Below, in pieces: positions 1 through 6,529 of a stretch of DNA of 6,529 bases. The stretch's first letter is position 1, and every line of letters starts with the position of its first letter. The stretch comes from Phycisphaeraceae bacterium (lineage in GTDB: Bacteria; Planctomycetota; Phycisphaerae; Phycisphaerales; Phycisphaeraceae). Below the pieces are notes generated by a model. The model had not been told where the DNA came from. It saw only the letters and a list, made by a program, of their open reading frames with translations, and ran no database searches. The stretch covers positions 1 to 6,529 of the forward strand of contig SKPT01000577.1 in NCBI GenBank assembly GCA_007119405.1. The letters run 5' to 3'. The position numbers and the translations under genes are program-made.

Positions 1-53
1 CGGGCGTCGCGGACGGCGGCGGCACGGATGATGGTGACCGGCTGACGTTTCAT
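1..53 (-). CDS. Possible 5' end of a minus-strand gene running off the left edge
   Basis: On the minus strand an ATG at 53 opens a frame that stays open to the window edge and begins MKRQPVTIIRAAAVRDAR. The hydrophobic-then-basic composition looks like a natural N-terminus, perhaps of the amidohydrolase kind, but 17 complete codons cannot identify a family. No clear ribosome binding site precedes it. The plus strand gives weaker alternatives: two frames end at stops at 43-45 and 87-89 and could be tails of an upstream gene. If the minus-strand reading is right, this gene and the OmpA lipoprotein diverge from a shared control region at 54-286. Confidence 0.28.
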   Translation of the reverse strand, partial: MKRQPVTIIRAAAVRDA

Positions 54-105
54 GCTGCGGGCCTGCGTGTTCCGATAAGACCTTCATAACGCATCGCTGC
101 GGCGA

Positions 106-134
106 TTCCAAGTCGCCCGGCCGAGATGTATACT
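106..134 (+). promoter_or_regulatory. Candidate sigma70-type promoter for the OmpA lipoprotein gene
   Basis: TATACT at 129-134 matches five of six bases of the -10 consensus. It lies 17 bases after TTCCAA at 106-111, which keeps only three of six bases of the -35 consensus. Transcription would start near 141 and give a leader of about 145 nt before the ATG at 287. The -10 core GTATAC is self-complementary, so the same bases read TATACA on the minus strand and could serve a divergent gene. This is an AT-rich patch in a GC-rich stretch. The call is by consensus matching only. Confidence 0.35.
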
Positions 135-174
135 CCAGCCCAATGCCCCAGCCTGCCCAGATTGGCAGGGGGCG

Positions 175-209
175 CCGGCCCGCCACCGGGTGCGAACCGG
201 GCGGGCCGG
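175..209 (+). promoter_or_regulatory. Strong GC hairpin in the OmpA lipoprotein leader
   Basis: CCGGCCCGCC at 175-184 is perfectly complementary to GGCGGGCCGG at 200-209, giving a 10-bp all-GC stem with a 15-base loop. A smaller hairpin just upstream pairs CCTGCC (152-157) with GGCAGG (164-169). Both fall after the predicted transcription start and about 75 bases or more before the start codon. There is no T-run behind the large stem, so it is not an intrinsic terminator. It may stabilise the leader or affect expression, but no known riboswitch class is recognised. Confidence 0.4.
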
Positions 210-286
210 AGCAAACGACGGGGATGGTGAGGGGCTGGTGGAGTCAGTCCCGGCAAGTGCTCATTCAACCTATGGAGAGGTCTGTC

Positions 287-1120
287 ATGCTTACGATCCG
301 CACCACCGCAACCGTTGTTTTGGCGACGATGCTGCTGGGGGCCGGCTGCGTCTCGCAGCGTCAGTACGACGAGCTGCGGACGATGTACCGCCAGAGCGAG
401 GAGCAGAAGGTCGACCTCCAGACGGAGCTGGAGGAACTCGAGGCGCGTCTGGCAACATTGCAGCGGGCCGGGGACGACTCGGAGGCGGCGCGCGGTCAGA
501 TCGAGGAGCTGCGGGCCGAGCGTGACCGGCTGCGGGCGGCGCTGGCCGAGGCCGAGGAAGCGCTGGCCGGGGCGGGCACGCCGATGGAGTTGCCGGCCGA
601 GCTGGACGCGGACCTGCGGCGGCTGGCGGAGTCGAACCCGGATTTGATGACCTACGAGCCGGACCGCGGCATGATCCGCTTCCAGGCGGACCTGACGTTC
701 GACCTGGGCTCGGCGGAGGTGAGGACCGAGGCGCAGGACTCGCTGCGTCGGCTGGCGCGGATACTCAACACGGACGCGGCGCGGGGCTACGAGGTGCGCG
801 TCGTGGGCCACACGGACAACGTGCCGATCGCCAACCCGGCGACGCTTGAGCGTCACCCGACGAACTGGCACCTGTCGGCTCACCGGGCGATCTCGGTCAA
901 GAACGCGCTGGAGGACGCGGGGGTCGGCGCCGGGCGCATGGGCATCAGCGGGTACTCGTACTACCGCCCGCTGGTGGAGCATCGGCCCGGCGGAACGGAG
1001 GAGAACCGGCGCGTGGAGATCTTCCTGGTGCCGATGACCGATCACGCCGAGCAGGCCCGCGAGCGCGGGCAGCGGTCGCCCGAGGCGGAGCCGCAGCAAG
1101 GCGACGAAGCGCTGAAGTGA
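287..1120 (+). CDS. OmpA-family peptidoglycan-binding lipoprotein with coiled coil (277 aa)
   Basis: This is a likely envelope protein that tethers a membrane to peptidoglycan. The N-terminus has a lipoprotein-type signal: basic MLTIRTT, a hydrophobic stretch, then LLGAGC with the acceptor Cys at residue 21. The lipobox is loose, since Gly rather than Leu sits at -3. Residues about 28-95 are Glu/Arg/Leu-rich heptads typical of a coiled coil. The OmpA_C/MotB-like domain spans about 128-250. It has GHTDNVPI (174-181), NWHLSAHRA (193-201) and ENRRVEI (239-245), and D177 and R200 match the conserved diaminopimelate-contacting Asp and Arg. The loop between them is long, as in MotB-type members. 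A charged 27-residue tail follows. The start at 287 is chosen because GGAGAGG (274-280) lies six bases upstream and the lipoprotein signal begins there; longer in-frame starts at 143 and 272 would bury the signal. The gene ends before a strong terminator, so it is probably monocistronic. The family is confident; a specific partner such as Pal/Tol or a motor is not. Confidence 0.92.
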   Translation: MLTIRTTATVVLATMLLGAGCVSQRQYDELRTMYRQSEEQKVDLQTELEELEARLATLQRAGDDSEAARGQIEELRAERDRLRAALAEAEEALAGAGTPMELPAELDADLRRLAESNPDLMTYEPDRGMIRFQADLTFDLGSAEVRTEAQDSLRRLARILNTDAARGYEVRVVGHTDNVPIANPATLERHPTNWHLSAHRAISVKNALEDAGVGAGRMGISGYSYYRPLVEHRPGGTEENRRVEIFLVPMTDHAEQARERGQRSPEAEPQQGDEALK

Positions 1121-1150
1121 TCGGCGGGTGTGAGTGAGCGAGGATCTGCG

Positions 1151-1184
1151 ACACGGACGGGCTTGCGCTCGTCCGTGTTTTTTT
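1151..1184 (+). terminator. Intrinsic (Rho-independent) terminator after the OmpA lipoprotein
   Basis: ACACGGACG (1151-1159) pairs perfectly with CGTCCGTGT (1170-1178). The stem can extend by a G-T pair and two G-C pairs to 12 bp, closed by the tetraloop TTGC (1163-1166). It runs directly into seven T residues (1178-1184). It lies 31 bases after the OmpA stop codon and before zwf, so it separates the two transcription units. It also argues against any zwf start upstream of 1304, because the in-frame extension to 1130 would be translated through the hairpin. Confidence 0.9.
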
Positions 1185-1303
1185 GGTCATCGGGCATGTC
1201 CGGGGACCGCTGCGGAAGGGGAGGGGGCAGGAAAACCCGTCAGCGCCCGCACCGGGCCCGGCGCTTGCCTCACCCCGCCGTTTCGTGTCTAGTGTCGCCC
1301 ATC

Positions 1304-2881
<1,578 letters not shown>

Positions 2882-2895
2882 AGCGTGGAGCATGC

Positions 2896-3414
2896 ATGAT
2901 GCCGACCGATCCGATCGTCCGCGAGATTTACGAGGTGCGCGAGCGACTGTGGGAGGAGTGTCACGGCAGCGTGCGTGAGCTGGCCGAGTTGCAGCGCCGA
3001 CTCCAGGCACAGCAGCCAGATCGCCTGATCGATCCGCAGGGGCGGAAGCAGCGTCTCAACGCACGGCGGCAACAGATTGTGCGCAGGAGTCTGACAATGG
3101 TTCGCCACGCGATCATCGAATCACGACGCGCGGAGCTTGAGCAGCTTTGCCGTGAGCATCACGTCCGCCGACTGGATGTGTTCGGCTCGGCGACGACCGA
3201 TGAGTTTGACCCGCAGCACAGCGACCTGGACCTGATCGTCGAGTTCGACGAGAACGTGGTGCGCGGCGGGTTCCAGGGGGATTACTTCACCCTGCTTGAC
3301 AAGCTTCAGCAGCTCTTCGGCCGGTCCGTTGACCTCATCGAACCCGACGCCATCCGCAACCCCTACTTCAGGCGCGCGGTGGAGCAGTCCCGTCAGCCGA
3401 TTTATGAAGCGTGA
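2896..3414 (+). CDS. mntA: MNT-type nucleotidyltransferase antitoxin with a fused N-terminal extension (172 aa)
   Basis: The C-terminal part (about residues 68-172) is a minimal nucleotidyltransferase of the MntA antitoxin group. It has FGSAT with G97-S98, then SDLDLIVEF with D110 and D112, then D146 in SVDLIE, completing the catalytic Asp set. The tail NPYFRR followed by PIYEA is typical of the family. In characterised systems MntA transfers AMP to a tyrosine of the HepT toxin and silences it. Residues 1-67 are unusual for MntA. They begin TDPIVREIYEVRERLWEEC and continue with a charged helical stretch, resembling short (about 60 aa) stand-alone proteins often seen near toxin-antitoxin loci, from memory only. 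The start at 2896 is chosen because GTGGAG (2885-2890) lies five bases upstream; the ATG at 2899 is equally possible. A second start, the ATG at 3097 (residue 68), has an excellent AGGAG site and would give a 105-aa MNT of normal length. The gene follows zwf by 14 bases and overlaps hepT by 11. Confidence 0.87.
   Translation: MMPTDPIVREIYEVRERLWEECHGSVRELAELQRRLQAQQPDRLIDPQGRKQRLNARRQQIVRRSLTMVRHAIIESRRAELEQLCREHHVRRLDVFGSATTDEFDPQHSDLDLIVEFDENVVRGGFQGDYFTLLDKLQQLFGRSVDLIEPDAIRNPYFRRAVEQSRQPIYEA
3085..3099 (+). promoter_or_regulatory. Internal ribosome binding site and start codon for a short MntA
   Basis: AGGAG at 3085-3089 is followed after seven bases by an ATG at 3097-3099, in frame with the longer protein. 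Translation from here gives MVRHAIIESRRAEL, which is where MNT antitoxins normally begin. The site is at least as good as the one at 2885-2890. Either the 105-aa form is the real or main product, or both forms are made from one reading frame. Confidence 0.5.
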
Positions 3415-3745
3415 CGTTCGCACCTATCTTCATGACATGCTCGACGCCTGCCGCGCGATTCAGCAGCACGTGGCGGGGCAATCGCTTGATGACTATCGCC
3501 GACAGCGGACGATCCGATCGGCGGTGGAGCGAGAGCTTTTCCTCATCGGCGAGGCCGCGGCCGCGATTCGCAAGGTCGAGCCAAATCAACTGACGTGGAT
3601 CACGGACGCCGGCAAGATCATCGGCCTGCGGAACCAGCTCGCACATGGCTATTTCAACGTACGCGACGAGGAAATCTGGGGCATCATTGAGCAGAACCTG
3701 CCAATCCTTACCCAGGAGTTGGAGCAACTGCTGACGGACGCATAG
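3404..3745 (+). CDS. hepT: HEPN-domain RNase toxin, HepT / DUF86 family (113 aa)
   Basis: This is the predicted toxin of the MNT/HEPN pair. Its all-helical HEPN fold is evident from regular amphipathic segments. The diagnostic RX4HXY motif is RNQLAHGY, with R76, H81 and Y83. In characterised HepT proteins Arg and His form the RNase site at the dimer interface, and the Tyr is the residue AMPylated by MntA. The segment IGEAAAAIRK (48-57) and the ending of short helices with VRDEEIWGII (86-95) also fit DUF86. At 113 aa it has normal length. The ATG at 3404 lies inside the end of mntA, an 11-base overlap in another frame, without a strong ribosome binding site, so translation is probably coupled to mntA. 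Two 60-base lines counted within this gene (3601-3660 and 3661-3720) are 60% and 53% GC, against 63% and 80% for two lines counted in zwf, which hints at a different origin. Confidence 0.92.
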   Translation: MKRDVRTYLHDMLDACRAIQQHVAGQSLDDYRRQRTIRSAVERELFLIGEAAAAIRKVEPNQLTWITDAGKIIGLRNQLAHGYFNVRDEEIWGIIEQNLPILTQELEQLLTDA

Positions 3746-3860
3746 TGGCTCGTCGTCGCCACGCCCGTCCATCCAACGACTACACTTCTCATGGCGACGG
3801 CTGGCGTCGCACAAACCCCACGCCCCCGCCACACCCCCACGATAGCACCAGGATTCCCCC

Positions 3861-4625
3861 ATGCCCTCCGCGACACCCCAGCTCACCGGCCCCGTCCACG
3901 TCGCCGCCGACGCCGACCAGCTCTATGACGATCTCGCCCACGCGCTGCTCGCCGCCGCCGACCGCGCCGTCGCCGAGCGCGGGGCCTTCCACCTGGCGCT
4001 GTCCGGCGGCTCGACGCCCGAAAAGTTCTACATGCGCCTCGTCACCGACGTGCGCTACCGCGCCATCCCCTGGGACCGCACGCACATCTGGATCGTCGAC
4101 GAACGCCGCGTGCCCGAGGACGACGAGCGCAGCAACTGGAAGATGATCCGCGAGACGCTGGCCGACCACGTCCCGCTGCGCAAGCGGCAGAAGCACCCGA
4201 TGCCCGTGATGCAGGACAAGCCCGCGGCCGCGTACGAGAAGGAGATGCGCGAGGTCTTTGAGCTCAAGGACGAGATTCCGCGGCTGGACTTCGTGCTGCT
4301 GGGCATGGGCGACGACGGGCATACGGCCAGCCTCTTCCCGCACTCGCACGCCCTGCGCGTCAACGATGCGTGCGTGGCGGTGAACGAGGGCCACCACGTC
4401 ACCCCTCCGCCGCGGGTGACGATGACGTATTGCCTGCTCAACGCCGCGCGCGAGCTGGCGGTGCTGGTCACGGGCAGCAAGAAGGCGGCGACGATCCGGC
4501 AGATCGAGACCGAGTGCAACGGCCGATGCGAGGTGCTGGACCTGCCGATCCTGGGCGTGTGCCCGATTGACGGCGAGTTGACGTGGTACCTCGACGCCGA
4601 GGCCGCGGGGCAGGCCGGGGATTGA
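3861..4625 (+). CDS. pgl: 6-phosphogluconolactonase (254 aa)
   Basis: This cytosolic enzyme hydrolyses 6-phosphoglucono-1,5-lactone, the Zwf product, to 6-phosphogluconate. It belongs to the glucosamine-6-phosphate isomerase/6-phosphogluconolactonase fold (DevB type). Visible motifs in order are LSGGSTP (47-53), WIVDERRVP (77-85), SNW (91-93), LLGMGDDGHTASLFP (146-160), PPPRVTMT (182-189) and TGSKKA (204-209). H154 matches the conserved His regarded as catalytic in Pgl; the GHTASLFP form distinguishes Pgl from NagB. At 254 aa it is of usual length and complete. The ATG at 3861 has AGGA (3850-3853) seven bases upstream. The 115-base gap after hepT contains a possible weak promoter (TCGCCA at 3756 and TACACT at 3781, 19-base spacer) and a small hairpin at 3794-3810. 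Pgl may therefore have its own transcription start instead of depending on the zwf transcript. Confidence 0.95.
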   Translation: MPSATPQLTGPVHVAADADQLYDDLAHALLAAADRAVAERGAFHLALSGGSTPEKFYMRLVTDVRYRAIPWDRTHIWIVDERRVPEDDERSNWKMIRETLADHVPLRKRQKHPMPVMQDKPAAAYEKEMREVFELKDEIPRLDFVLLGMGDDGHTASLFPHSHALRVNDACVAVNEGHHVTPPPRVTMTYCLLNAARELAVLVTGSKKAATIRQIETECNGRCEVLDLPILGVCPIDGELTWYLDAEAAGQAGD

Positions 4626-4773
4626 GCTTCCGCGGACCCCGAGGCTTGCGCCAAACGACGCGAAGACCGGGCGATCCACGGTGTAATTGCCGCGGCCACG
4701 GGGCCTTGCGTCATCTGCAGGATCACCGAACGGACCGCGGCTCCCATTCGTCCCAATGGATGAAAGGGTTCGC

Positions 4774-5250
4774 ATGATGCAGCAGATTCGCTACTGGCCA
4801 ATGTGTCTCGTGTTGGGGGCCGGCCTCGGGGCATCGATCGGGTACGTGCTGGCGCGGCAGTTGCCGTCGGAGCCGGTCGCCGCGGCGTTGGCGGTAGGCG
4901 TCGTGCTCGCCGCCCCACTGGTGTGGATGATGAGCCGGGCGCTGTGGCGGCGGTTGACGATGCTGGACAAGCCCTGGGCTGACCGTCATCCGGCGCTGGT
5001 CGCGGCCGTGCTCGCCGCCACCGCCGCGGGCACCGGCGTGGCGCTGGGGGGTTCATCGGACGCGTTAACCGCCATCTGGCTGCGCGTGCTCGGGCTGGTC
5101 GTCGTGTCGGCGATGGGCATCACCGCCCTGGCGGTCGCCGCCCTGGCGTGGAAGATCGAGCACCAGTTCCACGGCCGGCTCTACCTGACGCGGCGCGAGG
5201 GGCTGATTTTCATCGAAGGCGACGACGAGCCGGATGCCGCCCACGAGTGA
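4774..5250 (+). CDS. Small integral membrane protein of unknown function (158 aa)
   Basis: No family is recognised. The protein shows four hydrophobic segments at about residues 9-28, 33-53, 72-92 and 99-127. The segments are rich in Ala, Val, Leu and Gly. A basic Arg-rich loop after the second (SRALWRRLTMLDKPWADRH, 54-72) suggests a cytoplasmic loop. A soluble tail follows (about 128-158) and ends in an acidic run, EGDDEPDAAHE. The start at 4774 is preferred because GAAAGGG (4762-4768) sits five bases upstream; 4777 is an adjacent alternative, and starts at 4756 or 4687 would add a polar extension. The gene lies 148 bases after pgl, a stretch without obvious promoter or terminator, and converges on the oxidoreductase gene with 25 bases between stops. 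The reading frame looks real because of its consistent membrane pattern, but its job cannot be inferred from context. Confidence 0.72.
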   Translation: MMQQIRYWPMCLVLGAGLGASIGYVLARQLPSEPVAAALAVGVVLAAPLVWMMSRALWRRLTMLDKPWADRHPALVAAVLAATAAGTGVALGGSSDALTAIWLRVLGLVVVSAMGITALAVAALAWKIEHQFHGRLYLTRREGLIFIEGDDEPDAAHE

Positions 5251-5275
5251 GCGCGCTTGGGCCACGATCCACGGC

Positions 5276-6529
5276 TCACGACGCGCTCGCCACGCCGGCG
5301 TCCATCGCGACGACAACCTGATCGAGCGCCGGCTTGATCTGCCCGGCCCAGTCGAGTTGATGCGGCAGCAGGTCGTGACGGCTCGCCAGCGCCGCCGCGA
5401 CGCCCGCGGCCTGGCCCATGGCGACCGCGTTGCCCGTGACGCGATAGCTGCTGTGGGCGAGGAAGTCGCCGCTGATGCAGCGGCCCGCCAGCAGCAGGCC
5501 GTCGACGTCGCGCGCGATTAGCGCCCGGTACGGGATGTCGTAAGGCTGGCTCTTGACCGGGGCCGGCTCGACGGCGTGTGTGCCCGACGCGGCCGGGTCC
5601 GTCACGTGTACGTCGATGGGGAAGGTGACGCGGCAGACCGCGTCGTCATGGCGGCGACCCTCGCGCAGGTCATCCTGCGTGACCACGTAGCGCCCGCGCA
5701 CGCGGCGACCTTCGCGGACGCCGATCTGCTCCGCGGTGGCGACCAGCCGCGCGCCCGTCCAGACGCCGCCGAGGCTGCGCAGGGCGTCGATGATGGTGTG
5801 CAGCTCCGCGCGTGCCGCCAACGTCGCATCGGTCAGGTCCTGAGCGCTCAAGCCGCTTCGCCCGTAGACGTGGTTGGCCATGAAGCCGAACAGGTCGTCG
5901 CGTATGGGAAAGAGGGTCGGATCGCTGTAGGAGGGCGACACGCCCGCCCGCGTCATCTCCTGGCGCAGCGCGTCCTTGGCGGCGCGAACGCTCACGCCGT
6001 CGCCGCGGCAGAGTTGCCGGGCGTTGAGCTGGCGGTAATTCACGCCTGTCAGCAGCGCCATCAGCGTCATCGGCTGCGTCTGGCCGGTCTTCTCGCGGCC
6101 GAGGTCATAGCCGCAGCCCGCCTGGGCGGCGAGGTCGCCGTCGCCCGTGCAGTCGACGAACACCGACCCGGCGAACGCCTCGCGGCCGGTCTTGCTCTCG
6201 GTCACCAGCACGGCCAGGCGGTTGCGCTGATCGCGTGCGGCCGCGACGACGCGCGTGTGCAGGCGCACGCGGACGCCGGCGCCCAAGCAAAGGCGCTCGA
6301 GCAGGTGCTTCATCACCTCGGTGTCGTAGGCGTTGGACTGGTTGCGCGCCCCCGCGGCGTCGAGGCCGGCGAGGATCCGGCTCATCACGCCGGGCTTGTT
6401 GTCCTTGTCGAGGATCCAGCTCAGGAGCCCGGCGGTCCAGATTCCGCCCAGGCAGCCGTGCGTCTCGATCAGCCGCACGCGCGCCCCGGCGTGCGCGGCG
6501 GCAAGCGCCGCCGCCACCCCCGCCGGGCC
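5276..6529 (-). CDS. FAD-dependent oxidoreductase, FAD_oxidored (PF12831-like) family, N-terminus cut by the window edge
   Basis: The visible 417 residues cover nearly the whole protein. The first in-frame codons at the edge read GPAGVAAALAAAHAG, the second half of the GxGxxG dinucleotide-binding motif, so only the first glycine(s) and any signal peptide are missing; the GTG at 6517 is internal and not the start. ETHGCLGGIWTAG (22-34) is the flavin-contacting loop after the first beta-alpha unit. VDCTGDGDLAAQAG (125-138) is the hallmark of this family. IGVREGRRVRGRYVVTQDDL lies at 269-288. The C-terminal FAD-binding block runs from LLLAGRCISGDF (345-356) through YRVTGNAVAMGQAAG (362-376). The flavin chemistry is well supported, but the substrate is not. 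Members are abundant in planctomycetes and other polysaccharide degraders, often near sulfatases or glycoside hydrolases, none of which is seen here. It reads toward the small membrane protein gene. Confidence 0.9.
   Translation of the reverse strand, partial: GPAGVAAALAAAHAGARVRLIETHGCLGGIWTAGLLSWILDKDNKPGVMSRILAGLDAAGARNQSNAYDTEVMKHLLERLCLGAGVRVRLHTRVVAAARDQRNRLAVLVTESKTGREAFAGSVFVDCTGDGDLAAQAGCGYDLGREKTGQTQPMTLMALLTGVNYRQLNARQLCRGDGVSVRAAKDALRQEMTRAGVSPSYSDPTLFPIRDDLFGFMANHVYGRSGLSAQDLTDATLAARAELHTIIDALRSLGGVWTGARLVATAEQIGVREGRRVRGRYVVTQDDLREGRRHDDAVCRVTFPIDVHVTDPAASGTHAVEPAPVKSQPYDIPYRALIARDVDGLLLAGRCISGDFLAHSSYRVTGNAVAMGQAAGVAAALASRHDLLPHQLDWAGQIKPALDQVVVAMDAGVASAS

Noticed and set aside
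185..202. A T-arm-like hairpin on the minus strand (GGTTCGCAC within CCGG pairs), suggesting a tRNA.
   Set aside because: The loop has C where the invariant A of the T-loop is required, the stem is short, and no acceptor stem, anticodon arm or D arm is found around it. It is better explained by the loop of the GC hairpin at 175-209.
53..1099. A long open frame on the minus strand opposite the OmpA lipoprotein gene.
   Set aside because: The protein is extremely rich in Arg, Leu, Pro and His with no domain, as expected for the antisense of a GC-rich gene. The plus-strand protein has clear motifs.
1130..1303. An in-frame upstream extension of zwf to an ATG at 1130.
   Set aside because: It would translate through the intrinsic terminator at 1151-1184 and add 58 residues of low-quality Arg-rich sequence not found in Zwf proteins.
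3794..3810. Small hairpin GCGACG/CGTCGC between hepT and pgl, and a 5-bp stem at 3745-3762, as terminators.
   Set aside because: The stems are short and neither is followed by a T-run, so a terminator cannot be supported.
2882..3860. Signs of a mobile element around the toxin-antitoxin cassette.
   Set aside because: No transposase, integrase, terminal inverted repeats or obvious direct repeats were found at the cassette borders by eye.
4625..4645. Weak stem (AGCTTC with GAGGCT) directly after pgl as a terminator.
   Set aside because: It has six pairs including one G-T, a ten-base loop and no T-run.

Overview
This high-GC bacterial window carries a core of housekeeping genes with a small accessory cassette inserted among them. 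Several things point to a planctomycete, probably of the Phycisphaerae type: the base composition, the adjacent but separate zwf and pgl genes, the coiled-coil OmpA lipoprotein, the FAD_oxidored-family oxidoreductase, and the near absence of a Shine-Dalgarno site at zwf. That assignment rests on recalled family resemblance only, because no rRNA or other marker gene is present.

Layout from left to right. Bases 1-286 hold a possible gene start on the minus strand at the extreme left edge, a candidate sigma70-type promoter, and a strong GC hairpin in the leader of the next gene. A 277-aa peptidoglycan-binding OmpA-family lipoprotein follows (287-1120) and ends at a textbook intrinsic terminator (1151-1184). 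Next comes zwf (1304-2881), glucose-6-phosphate dehydrogenase. Only 14 bases after its stop is a two-gene MNT/HEPN toxin-antitoxin module (2896-3745). Its MNT protein has an N-terminal extension that looks like a separate short protein family, and an internal start with a very good ribosome binding site. Then comes pgl (3861-4625), 6-phosphogluconolactonase, and a small unrecognised four-helix membrane protein (4774-5250). Facing these on the minus strand is a FAD-dependent oxidoreductase (5276-6529) whose N-terminus lies beyond the right edge.

Functionally, Zwf and Pgl catalyse consecutive steps, glucose 6-phosphate to 6-phosphogluconolactone to 6-phosphogluconate, which supply NADPH through the oxidative pentose phosphate pathway. 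The MNT/HEPN pair splits this otherwise natural zwf-pgl neighbourhood and may be read from the zwf transcript. The known biochemistry of the family is that the HEPN protein (HepT) is an RNase toxin, and the MNT protein (MntA) is an AMP-transferring antitoxin that modifies a tyrosine in the HepT motif. All key residues of both are present here.

The most unusual feature is the MNT open reading frame. It appears to fuse a short DPIVxEI-type protein to the MNT antitoxin and keeps an internal start that could produce the MNT domain alone. No insertion sequence, CRISPR array, tRNA, rRNA or phage gene was seen.
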